Below are positions 6,546 to 13,008 of a stretch of DNA of 14,260 nucleotides, piece by piece. How positions within the stretch are numbered: position 1 is the first letter of the stretch; each line of letters begins with the position of its first letter. Below the pieces are notes generated by a model. The model was not told where the DNA came from, did not search any database, and worked only from the letters and a program-made list of their open reading frames with translations. This DNA is from Aequoribacter sp003520285. GTDB lineage: Bacteria > Pseudomonadota > Gammaproteobacteria > Pseudomonadales > Halieaceae. The DNA is taken from positions 1-14,260 of the forward strand of contig CAXAAR010000060.1 in NCBI GenBank assembly GCA_963966765.1, read 5' to 3'. Position numbers and translations under genes: made by a program.

Positions 6546-7293
6546 CTAAGTGTAAGAAGACCGGCACTTCGCCACCGCCATCCACTTCAAGCGAAGCGCC
6601 GGAGATGTATGACGCCTGCTCAGAGGCCAAAAATAATACTGCCTGAGCGACGTCATAGGGCTCAGCCATTCGGCCCAAAGGCAGCATATTAGCGACACGC
6701 GCAAAACCGGCATCGCCGCCATAATGATCAATGGCGGCTTCTGTTTTTACCAGACCCACAACGATCGCGTTCACACGAATATTGGGACCCCACTCCATCG
6801 CAAGCGAGCGAGTTGCGCTCAACAAGCCTGCTTTGGCGGCACCATATACCGTGGTGTACGGTGACGGCCTTACGCCGCTAACACTGGCTATATTGATAAT
6901 GCTGCCGCCACCATCACGCTTCAGCGCCGAATATGCTTGCTGCGAAAGTGTCAAAGGGGCAGTTAAGTTAAGCGCCAATAACTTCTCGGTGAGTCGAGGG
7001 CTTGCTGTCGCGAAGTCAACCTCTGGTCCGCCTCCAGCATTATTAACAAGAACATCTAGCCGTCCGTAAGTACTCAGTGTCGTATCAATGACGCGCTGCG
7101 ATTGCTCTGGATCTCGAATATCAGCTGCGACAAATAGCGCCGTGTTGCCAGCTGATTCAATCGGCTCAGACGGAGGATTTCTGCCGCAAGCAACCACCTG
7201 AGCACCGGCCTGTAAAAAGACCTGACAAATGGCGCGCCCAATAAAACCTGCTCCGCCTGTCACTAACACTGTTTTATTGGCAAATTCAGTCAT
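6523..7293 (-). CDS. Short-chain dehydrogenase/reductase, probably NADP-dependent
   Basis: A 256-residue SDR with TGGAGFIG (residues 12-19), R38 after beta-2 ('VACGRNP', favouring NADPH), NNAG (84-87), N109, S137 and Y150-x3-K154 ('YGAAK'). The C-terminus is 'SYISGASLEVDGGG' followed by a 15-residue tail. I prefer ATG 7291-7293 since it gives the usual N-terminus and has GTGAAG just upstream. A GTG at 7300-7302 would overlap the preceding stop by 4 bp (GTGA) but has no visible ribosome site. In either case it is translationally coupled to the upstream 3-beta/17-beta-HSD-like gene and certainly cotranscribed. The 3' end overlaps the convergent DUF3604 gene by 23 bp. No subfamily more specific than the general FabG/glucose-dehydrogenase-like group can be assigned. 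A steroid or acyl-CoA substrate is inferred from neighbours. Confidence 0.9.
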   Translation of the reverse strand: MTEFANKTVLVTGGAGFIGRAICQVFLQAGAQVVACGRNPPSEPIESAGNTALFVAADIRDPEQSQRVIDTTLSTYGRLDVLVNNAGGGPEVDFATASPRLTEKLLALNLTAPLTLSQQAYSALKRDGGGSIINIASVSGVRPSPYTTVYGAAKAGLLSATRSLAMEWGPNIRVNAIVVGLVKTEAAIDHYGGDAGFARVANMLPLGRMAEPYDVAQAVLFLASEQASYISGASLEVDGGGEVPVFLHLAKESGPK

Positions 7294-7298
7294 ACGCT

Positions 7299-8051
7299 TC
7301 ACAAGTAGGGAGGGTGAATAGTGGCGGTATTATCGACGCTCAGCGCCACGCCATTGACGTGCGTTGAATCGTCCGATGCTAAAAACAATATCACATTCGC
7401 GATGTCTTGTGGCTGACAACCAAAAGGCGCCGCTCTTTGATATTGACCGTCGGCTGCGGGAGGCATCTGCAAAGCGATTTCTTTGACCATATCGGTATTA
7501 ATGCCGTCCGGATGTACTGAGTTACAGCGCACTTTGTTACCTCTTTGTTTGCACAGGACAGCGGTACTCATTGTCAGAGCGCGCACAGCCGCTTTTGCAG
7601 CAGTATAAGCGCAGAAATCCGGCATCCCCATAAGCGCAGATGACGAACTCATATTGATGATCGATCCACCCCCGGATACCTCCAGCATAGGCAAAACGGT
7701 TTTAATCGCCAAAAACATACCATCACTATTCACTGCCATCATTCGACGCCAGCCCTCGAGCGACTCATCAAAAATATTCCCGTGCTGGAGAATCGCCGCA
7801 TTATTGACCACGATATCGAGCTGAGCGCCATCGGCTATGATGCGATTTGCAACCGCTTGCCAGTCAGCCTCGCTCGCCACGTCATGAGCAATAAAATGAG
7901 CGCCCAGCTCGGCTGCAACGGCCTCGCCGCGCTCACGATGTATATCGGTTAAGTAGACGACCGCACCCTCGGCGAGGAATCGTTCGACCGTACTGCGCCC
8001 AACGCCTCTTGAGCCGCCGGTGACCAAGGCAGTTTTATTTTGTAATCGCAT
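7299..8051 (-). CDS. 3-beta/17-beta-hydroxysteroid dehydrogenase-like SDR
   Basis: A 250-residue SDR resembling Comamonas testosteroni 3-beta/17-beta-HSD. Shared phrases include 'RLQ-x-K-x-ALVTGG-x-x-GVG' at the start, 'HDV-[AS]-SEADW', 'GGGSIINM', 'SVHPDGI-x-T-x-M' and an unusual ending 'FLASDDST-x-V-x-G-x-x-L-x-VDN', with Asp-Asn where most SDRs have Asp-Gly-Gly. Active-site residues are N108, S136, Y149 and K153. D36 after beta-2 indicates NAD(H). It would oxidise 3-beta and/or 17-beta hydroxyls to ketones. The ATG has TAGGAG about 7 nt upstream. It is the first gene of a leftward pair whose second gene begins at or within a few bases of its stop. It is divergent from maoC, with a perfect 10-bp inverted repeat in the shared region. 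Subfamily assignment is from remembered sequence similarity. Confidence 0.9.
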   Translation of the reverse strand: MRLQNKTALVTGGSRGVGRSTVERFLAEGAVVYLTDIHRERGEAVAAELGAHFIAHDVASEADWQAVANRIIADGAQLDIVVNNAAILQHGNIFDESLEGWRRMMAVNSDGMFLAIKTVLPMLEVSGGGSIINMSSSSALMGMPDFCAYTAAKAAVRALTMSTAVLCKQRGNKVRCNSVHPDGINTDMVKEIALQMPPAADGQYQRAAPFGCQPQDIANVILFLASDDSTHVNGVALSVDNTATIHPPYL

Positions 8052-8063
8052 GAGGTTCTCCTA

Positions 8064-8137
8064 ATCTGCGACTGAGATTGTAGCCTCAAACAGGGGTGAG
8101 TAGCGTAAGTCGAATGGACTACACACAAGTCGCAGAT
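8064..8137. repeat. Perfect 10-bp inverted repeat spanning the SDR/maoC divergent region
   Basis: ATCTGCGACT at 8064-8073 and its exact reverse complement AGTCGCAGAT at 8128-8137 are separated by 54 bp. The left arm directly abuts the ribosome-binding region of the leftward SDR. The right arm falls where the -35 of the rightward maoC promoter would lie. This could be a pair of regulator half-sites or a long-loop RNA structure. The function is unknown. Confidence 0.6.
8077..8082 (-). promoter_or_regulatory. Possible -10 element for the leftward SDR pair
   Basis: Read leftward, the complement of 8077-8082 is TACAAT (5/6 to TATAAT), 26 bp before the ATG at 8051. No good -35 hexamer sits 16-18 bp upstream, so an activator or a different start is possible. 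The left arm of the inverted repeat would lie at the transcription start. Confidence 0.3.
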
Positions 8138-8150
8138 CCCGAGCTCGTTC

Positions 8151-8159
8151 TGCGATAAT
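8151..8159 (+). promoter_or_regulatory. Possible extended -10 promoter for maoC
   Basis: TGCGATAAT at 8151-8159 is an extended -10 (TGn followed by GATAAT, 5/6). It would start transcription about 20 bp before the maoC ATG. The -35 region coincides with the right arm of the inverted repeat and shows no clear hexamer. Confidence 0.4.
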
Positions 8160-8185
8160 AGAGTCCTTATTATTGGAGCGAATCG

Positions 8186-8644
8186 ATGACTACTGTAACC
8201 GTTGAAACACCGCAGAAATTGCTGACGCTGGTTGGCACCCCGCTCGGACCAAGCCAACCAATCACTATTTCACAATCCCGTATTGACCAATTCGCTGACG
8301 CAACGGGCGACCATCAATGGATCCATGTGGATCCCATCAAAGCCAAACAGGGCCCCTTTGGAACGACTATCGCTCACGGCTATCTGACTTTGTCACTGGC
8401 CAACTGGTTTTTACCACAGCTGCTCGAAGTCAAGGGTGTCTCAATGGGCGTCAACTATGGCGCTGAAGGCATCCGATTCCCAGCGGTCGTCCCTGTCGAT
8501 AGCACTGTAATAGCTAGCGGCGAAATCCTCTCCGCAGAAGAGTCAAAGGGCGCAATCAAAACGGTCGTCCGAGTCATCATAACGGTCGAGGGTGCTGAAC
8601 GTCCTGCCTGCATTGTCGATACTATTAGCCTCTTTTATCCCTAA
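8186..8644 (+). CDS. MaoC-family (R)-specific enoyl-CoA hydratase
   Basis: A 152-residue single hot-dog protein of PhaJ/MaoC length. The hydratase-2 signature is clear at residues 37-54: 'ADATGDHQWIHVDP' with the catalytic pair D42-x4-H47, followed by 'PFGTTIAHGYLTLSL' (residues 57-70), the conserved second half of the site. It would add water to trans-2-enoyl-CoA, as in beta-oxidation of a steroid side chain or an opened ring. It stands alone on the rightward strand between two leftward units, with TTGGAG about 8 nt before the ATG. It is convergent with the amidohydrolase-like gene (25 bp between stops, no clear terminator). Single-domain MaoC proteins also serve general fatty-acid metabolism, so the steroid role is inferred from surroundings. 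Confidence 0.92.
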   Translation: MTTVTVETPQKLLTLVGTPLGPSQPITISQSRIDQFADATGDHQWIHVDPIKAKQGPFGTTIAHGYLTLSLANWFLPQLLEVKGVSMGVNYGAEGIRFPAVVPVDSTVIASGEILSAEESKGAIKTVVRVIITVEGAERPACIVDTISLFYP

Positions 8645-8669
8645 GCGAGCGCCGCTGCACAGACACGGT

Positions 8670-9545
8670 TTAATCGCCCAACTTAAAGACGGCCTGAGCA
8701 TTCTCGCGCAAAAACTTGGGCCACACCTCTTCTTTAAACGGCACTTGAGGTAGGTCGCCAAAAATTCTTTCGAGCGATAAGCCCATCGGAAAGTATCCGG
8801 CGTACATGATTTTGTCGGCACCACGCGTATTGGCAAAATGAATAATATCTTGCGGGTAGTGTTTAGGCGCAAAAGCACTGGTCATGTAATACAGGTTCGG
8901 GTACTTCAACATCAACTTCCAAGCGAGATCTGTCCATGGCTCACCGCCGTGTCGCATCACGACTTTCAGCTCTGGGAAGAACCAACAGATTTCGTCCAGA
9001 TGCTCCACTTTTTGAGGCTCCATCGGAATTCGGGGACCAGGAACACCAACACAGGGGCAGAAAGGAATATCCAAATCGACACAAGTCACAAAAATGGGGT
9101 ACCACTTTTTATCGGACAACGAGACTTGCGGACACAGACCTGACGGGAACGCGGTCACTGCCTTAAGGTTATAACGCTCGTGCAAGCGGCGGATTTTGCG
9201 AACTTCCTCCATGCCTCGGTTTGGGTTGCAGTCATAGGATGCAATAAAGCGATCAGGGTGCTCCAATACGGCTTTATTCTGCAGCGTATACTGGTCTTCA
9301 TCGACACCGATCATTGCTTTTTCAATACCAAACTCGTCCATTTTAGCAATGGTATATGCGATATAGTCGTCTTGAACCCCCGTTCTTGGGATATCTTTGA
9401 ACATATACTGAGCGGGCATCTTAAACATCTGCCGACTCTGCTCATCCATTAAGAGCGGCTTGATAAAGTCGTAGTAATCTGAGGTATCGTTGTTGGGAAT
9501 TGCCATCATCAGATCGATAACACCAATATCATTCGGCATTGCCAT
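8670..9545 (-). CDS. Amidohydrolase-2 (TIM-barrel) family protein lacking the canonical metal ligands
   Basis: A 291-residue protein with the amidohydrolase-2 (PF04909-like) layout: an N-terminal 'IGVIDLMMAIP' where the family has D-x-H-x-H, a central helix-strand repeat with 'HPDRFIASYDCNPNRG', 'FFPELKVVMRHGGEPW' (H199, equivalent to the conserved barrel His), and 'ADKIMYAGYFPMGL' where the family usually reads G-S-D-x-P. Both the HxH pair and the late Asp ligand are thus replaced (L12-M13-M14; G250-Y251), so the canonical divalent-metal chemistry of ACMSD-type decarboxylases or hydrolases seems impossible as usually described. The reading frame is intact and the substitutions look like a subfamily trait rather than decay. 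The start ATG has AAGGAG about 7 nt before it. It is the last gene of the KSTD-SnoaL-OYE unit, 46 bp after OYE. Its function is unknown. Confidence 0.88.
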   Translation of the reverse strand: MAMPNDIGVIDLMMAIPNNDTSDYYDFIKPLLMDEQSRQMFKMPAQYMFKDIPRTGVQDDYIAYTIAKMDEFGIEKAMIGVDEDQYTLQNKAVLEHPDRFIASYDCNPNRGMEEVRKIRRLHERYNLKAVTAFPSGLCPQVSLSDKKWYPIFVTCVDLDIPFCPCVGVPGPRIPMEPQKVEHLDEICWFFPELKVVMRHGGEPWTDLAWKLMLKYPNLYYMTSAFAPKHYPQDIIHFANTRGADKIMYAGYFPMGLSLERIFGDLPQVPFKEEVWPKFLRENAQAVFKLGD

Positions 9546-9591
9546 AGTGCTCTCCTTAGAGTCTTAAAATGTAACAGCGGGGGAGAAGAAT

Positions 9592-10665
9592 CTAGGACTC
9601 CGCCAAGCTCGGGTAATCAGTGTAACCCTCTGCTCCGCCACCGTAGAGTGTCTTGAAATTAATTTTCGCCAGCGGCGCACCCATCTTGAACCGCTCGGGT
9701 AAATCTGGATTAGCGACAAAGGCCCGACCAAAGGCCACGGCGTCGAGCAAGCCCTCCCCAATCATTTGATCCGCCTCTTCCGCGGTAAAGCTGTCGTTAC
9801 CAATTAAGATCCCATCGAAGTGATCGCGCGCGAGCACCAGGGAATCAAACCCGACACTCGGCATTCGAATGACATGCAAGTAGGCGATCGAGTAGGTCTT
9901 CAGGGCTTCTAAAAGGGTGGCAAAGGTTTCTTGAGGATTATCATCATGTAAATCATTAAAGGGATTACCTGGGCAGATCCTCAGACCAACCCGATCAGCA
10001 CCAATCGCCTCACTCAATGCAGCTGTTACTTCAAGCACAAACCGCAATCGATTCTCGAGCGAACCTCCGTAATGATCGCTGCGCTGATTCGTGCCGGTTG
10101 ATAAGAACTGGGCAGGCAGGTAACCCGAAGTACAGTGTAGCTCGACACCGCTGAATCCAGCGCTCATCGCCAATCGCGCGGACGCGGCATAGTCGGCAAT
10201 CACTGATGCAATCTCCGCAGTTGTCATAGCCTCTGGAACCGGCATCGGTAACGAGCCCTGCTCAGTAAAAATCTCTTCTTTGCAAGCGATTGCAGAAGGC
10301 GCGAGAAAGCGAGCACCAGCGGCTTTGTTGAGGGCGTGACCCACCCGTCCACAATGCATTAATTGCGCCACCATCTGACCGCCCGCAGCGGTCACCGCAT
10401 CAGTCACTTGCCGCCAAGCTTTCGCGTGCTCTGCGGCAAACAAACCAGGCGTTCGGTTATACCCCTTGCCATCCGCACTCGGGTGAATACCCTCGCTGAT
10501 AATGAGTCCAGCCGACGCTCGCTGCTGATAGTATTCGCGGTGTAGATCGGTGACCAGATCATCGGATTGTGCTCGACTCCGGGTCATGGGCGCCATAAAA
10601 ATACGGTTAGACGCTCTCAGTGCTCCGAGCTCTATGGGCGCCAACAAATGCGAAAGAGAGGTCAT
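9592..10665 (-). CDS. Old Yellow Enzyme-family FMN-dependent ene-reductase
   Basis: A 357-residue TIM-barrel flavoprotein of the NemA/OYE class. Hallmarks are the FMN-contacting 'MAPMTRSR' (T28), 'MVAQLMHCGRVGH' (Q101), the active-site segment 'GVELHCTSGYLPAQFLS', the signature 'NQRSDHYGGSLENRLRF' (residues 193-209) and the C-terminal phosphate-binding 'VAFGRAFVANPDLPERF'. Such enzymes reduce activated C=C bonds of enones with NAD(P)H. The substrate-anchoring pair, normally His-x-x-Asn or His-x-x-His, reads H177-C-T-S180, an uncommon change, while Y182 (the proton donor in OYE1) is kept. The gene starts 8 bp after the SnoaL-like stop with TAAGG ahead of the ATG and belongs to the four-gene leftward operon. 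A 3-keto-enone steroid or an enone breakdown product is a plausible substrate (inference). Confidence 0.92.
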   Translation of the reverse strand: MTSLSHLLAPIELGALRASNRIFMAPMTRSRAQSDDLVTDLHREYYQQRASAGLIISEGIHPSADGKGYNRTPGLFAAEHAKAWRQVTDAVTAAGGQMVAQLMHCGRVGHALNKAAGARFLAPSAIACKEEIFTEQGSLPMPVPEAMTTAEIASVIADYAASARLAMSAGFSGVELHCTSGYLPAQFLSTGTNQRSDHYGGSLENRLRFVLEVTAALSEAIGADRVGLRICPGNPFNDLHDDNPQETFATLLEALKTYSIAYLHVIRMPSVGFDSLVLARDHFDGILIGNDSFTAEEADQMIGEGLLDAVAFGRAFVANPDLPERFKMGAPLAKINFKTLYGGGAEGYTDYPSLAES

Positions 10666-10673
10666 AGGATGCC

Positions 10674-11315
10674 TTAGCGCGTGCGGATTTTAGGGTTGTC
10701 TTGCTGTCGCCTCATGGTCTTCAGAAAGGTCTCATAAGGCGCGGGCGCTGCTACTGCAGGTAATTCTTCCGAGATCGGCTCCGCCCAAAACGCTTTCCAG
10801 CTAGGGAACAAATCGTGATAAGCCCCATCGTAATGATCTCGATCAGGCCAACGCATCTTCTGATCACCAATGGGCGGTTTATTCAGATCCGTCGCATACC
10901 AATAACACGGCAGTCGGCGTGCAAAATACCAGCGCCCATCGATCCGTTGATAGTGATCCCAGTAAATCATCTGCATGATGACCCACTCACTATTGCCATC
11001 CTGAGTGGGAGTTTCGTGCTCGTTCTTCGAGTAAACCACGCCAACGGCGTGATCAGGATCTTCGAATTCAATAATATGATTGCCGATATGATGCGAGGTA
11101 CCGGTAAATTGCTCGCGCAGTGTCTGATCCATCCAACGCTTGAAATGCGCCCGTCCGGACATCGACTTACCCACCCTGACATCTTCGGGGAACAAATTCA
11201 CTAGCGCATCGATATCTCGCATATCCAAGGCGAGGGCATATTTCGCCGCGAGTTGCCGGATCTCATCAAGCGATTCGAGGCGATCCAATCGAGCCATCCA
11301 CTGTACATCACTCAC
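10674..11315 (-). CDS. SnoaL/NTF2-like fold protein
   Basis: A 213-residue protein with an N-terminal SnoaL-4-type cone fold over roughly residues 10-145: 'LDEIRQLAAKYALALDMRDIDALVNLFPEDVRVG', then 'TSHHIGNHIIEFED', then 'Y-x-x-IDGRWYFARR'. This fold includes ketosteroid isomerase, scytalone dehydratase and polyketide cyclases. D31 and H75/H76 sit where fold members often place catalytic groups, but no specific activity can be read. The extra C-terminal 65 residues, rich in Trp, Asp and Pro, are less typical. GTG 11313-11315 is the start because a near-perfect AAAGGAGGT lies 6 nt before it. It overlaps the flavoprotein stop by 8 bp, so translation is coupled. In this operon a role in isomerising or hydrating a steroid intermediate is attractive but unproven. 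Confidence 0.85.
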   Translation of the reverse strand: MSDVQWMARLDRLESLDEIRQLAAKYALALDMRDIDALVNLFPEDVRVGKSMSGRAHFKRWMDQTLREQFTGTSHHIGNHIIEFEDPDHAVGVVYSKNEHETPTQDGNSEWVIMQMIYWDHYQRIDGRWYFARRLPCYWYATDLNKPPIGDQKMRWPDRDHYDGAYHDLFPSWKAFWAEPISEELPAVAAPAPYETFLKTMRRQQDNPKIRTR

Positions 11316-12798
11316 TTGACGACCTCCTTTCGTTGACAGCAACACTGCGTCCGGCCAATCGCCCACTCCATGATGCGTCCGCCACCGAAGTACCGGATGC
11401 ATAACCATCCCCGCGCCGGGGCACCCCGCAGGCTGTTCGACCTGCGGCAAACAAACCTCGAATGACCGTGCCCGCAGCATTTTTGACCTGACCGTCGACC
11501 GTGGTATCGAGCCCTCCCAGCGTGAAGTAGGGAAAAAACGCACCTCGACCGGGCGTACAGTCAATCGCAACGACGGGACCAACAATCGGCTCTAACCAGT
11601 CCGCCGACTTGTGGAATAAAGGATCACGACCCTCGCTGGCAAACCGGTTGTAAGTCTCAAGACAACGCTCCAACTGGCCCTCCGGCAGATCTAACTCAGC
11701 GGCAAGCTCCTCGAGCGTCTCTCCTGTGCCAGCGATGGGTGCGTCCAGATAAGATTGTGTTTCGTAGCCGTCGTAATCCTCAACTCGCATCACCAAGTAA
11801 ACGGGTCCACCAGACTGTTTGAGCACCGCCGCGCCAACTCGTCCGTGATACGCATCTTCATTAATAAAACGTTGGCCCTGAGCATTCACCAGAATACCGT
11901 ATGTCAGCGTGGCCGGAGGATAATAGGGCAAACTCACGAAACCCTCGTGCATATTGATAACAGCCGCACCAACACTAAGCCCCATTTGTATACCAGCGCC
12001 GTTATCATTTGGGTTGCCGATGGGCACCGTGGCCTTCATCAGTTCAGGCGCATACTGCTTCAGCATCGCCTGGTTCATAACAAAACCGCCGCAACAAAGA
12101 ACCACACCTTGCCTCGCTCTGATCATTTGCTCACGCATATCTTGCCGGATCACAGCGCCACAAATCACCGGGTCATCTTCACTGCTGTCCACTATCAGTC
12201 TCAATACACGAGCTTCAAAACGAACCTCGATACCTCTAACTCGAACAGCCTGTTCCATGACACTCATAAACAAAGGACCACCGTTGTCGCCCTCAACCTT
12301 TAAGTTATGACCTCGAGGCGCTGGCGCGGCCAGCTGCACATAGGGCCAGGCTTTTTCGCTTCCAGTGTAAAGCAAACAATCATCCGTCAACGCCATCATA
12401 GCGCGATGAGGGTACTCTGATTCCTTGAAGGGAACGCCTTGAGCTTCGAGCCAATCAAAGTGATCCGCACTTTGCTCGCAGTAAGCTCTGGTTTTTTCTG
12501 GGCAGGCTTGTGGCCCATTAGAAGCCATCAAATAATCATACATCGCGTCGACCGTATCGTTGTAGCCCAACGCTTTCTGAATCCGGGTGCCACCCCCTAA
12601 ATAGAGCTCCGCTGAGGATAAGGCAGTCGATCCCCCTGCGGCAGAAGCCGCTTCAACTAACATCACCGAACACCCTTGGTCACAAGCTTCTATTGCCGCG
12701 GCAGCGCCAGCGCCGCCAAAGCCGACGACCAACACGCCCACCTCGGCATCCCATTGAGCGACGTCGGCTGCCTGCATCGGCTTATATTTATCTGCCAC
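11308..12798 (-). CDS. FAD-dependent 3-ketosteroid dehydrogenase family, probably delta-4-(5-alpha) type
   Basis: A flavoprotein of 496 residues from the GTG start at 12796-12798. It has an N-terminal FAD site 'VLVVGFGGAGAAAAIEA' with a beta-2 acid in 'SVMLVEAA', a 'GGS' phosphate loop, 'VVLCCGGF' mid-protein, 'INEDAYHGR' (Y317) and the C-terminal FAD closure 'GLFAAGRTACG...GDGYASGTSVADASWSGRLAG'. This is the 3-ketosteroid dehydrogenase/fumarate-reductase flavoprotein superfamily. The Y466-A-S468 pair and Y317 line up with the Tyr and Ser residues I recall as catalytic in Rhodococcus delta-4-(5-alpha)-KSTD, while the delta-1 enzyme's Y-x3-G arrangement is not obvious. It would introduce a ring-A double bond into 5-alpha-3-ketosteroids. 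GTG 12798 has GAGG 9 nt upstream; TTG 12813 and ATG 12777 lack comparable sites. It is the first gene of the leftward operon. The delta-4 versus delta-1 call is tentative. Confidence 0.85.
   Translation of the reverse strand: MADKYKPMQAADVAQWDAEVGVLVVGFGGAGAAAAIEACDQGCSVMLVEAASAAGGSTALSSAELYLGGGTRIQKALGYNDTVDAMYDYLMASNGPQACPEKTRAYCEQSADHFDWLEAQGVPFKESEYPHRAMMALTDDCLLYTGSEKAWPYVQLAAPAPRGHNLKVEGDNGGPLFMSVMEQAVRVRGIEVRFEARVLRLIVDSSEDDPVICGAVIRQDMREQMIRARQGVVLCCGGFVMNQAMLKQYAPELMKATVPIGNPNDNGAGIQMGLSVGAAVINMHEGFVSLPYYPPATLTYGILVNAQGQRFINEDAYHGRVGAAVLKQSGGPVYLVMRVEDYDGYETQSYLDAPIAGTGETLEELAAELDLPEGQLERCLETYNRFASEGRDPLFHKSADWLEPIVGPVVAIDCTPGRGAFFPYFTLGGLDTTVDGQVKNAAGTVIRGLFAAGRTACGVPRRGDGYASGTSVADASWSGRLAGRSVAVNERRSSSE
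11322..11330 (-). promoter_or_regulatory. Strong Shine-Dalgarno site deciding the SnoaL-like GTG start
   Basis: Read leftward, AAAGGAGGT (complement of 11322-11330) lies 6 nt before GTG 11313-11315. It sits inside the last codons of the flavoprotein gene. It argues against the longer open frame that extends to 11585 and against the internal ATG near 11297. Confidence 0.8.
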
Positions 12799-12857
12799 TG
12801 TAATTATCCTCAATTGGCCACTTAAAGTAAGCTGAGTTACGCGTCATGACCTTACCG

Positions 12858-12866
12858 ATTTTAACA
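12858..12866 (-). promoter_or_regulatory. Possible extended -10 promoter for the KSTD operon
   Basis: Read leftward, the complement of 12858-12866 is TGTTAAAAT, an extended -10 (TGn plus TAAAAT, 5/6), 60 bp before the GTG start. No good -35 is seen. The expected -35 position overlaps the left arm of an imperfect inverted repeat at 12883-12895. Confidence 0.4.
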
Positions 12867-12882
12867 GTCCTGAGCACCCCTC

Positions 12883-12937
12883 ATTTGGACGATACTCGGA
12901 TCCACGGTGGCACCAGTTTAGCTGTCATAGTCCGAAT
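12883..12937. repeat. Imperfect inverted repeat in the KSTD/SRD5A divergent region
   Basis: ATTTGGACGATAC at 12883-12895 pairs imperfectly with GTCATAGTCCGAAT at 12924-12937; the outer 11 positions match at 9. The arms are 28 bp apart within the 210-bp gap between two divergent steroid genes, so they may be regulator half-sites. Apart from this and the -10-like element, I see nothing clear in 12799-13008. Confidence 0.35.
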
Positions 12938-13008
12938 GTGTGTTACGCGGTAGGGGCAGGTACGATAGATTACCGGCTTGAACAGTAACAATGGACTAAG
13001 GCGGCTCT

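Noticed and set aside
8645..8669. Possible terminator between convergent maoC and amidohydrolase-like genes
   Set aside because: Only 25 bp with no stem-loop that I can find.
11316..11585. Longer SnoaL-like protein starting near 11585
   Set aside because: It would overlap the flavoprotein by 278 bp in another frame; the strong ribosome site at 11322-11330 marks the GTG at 11315 instead.
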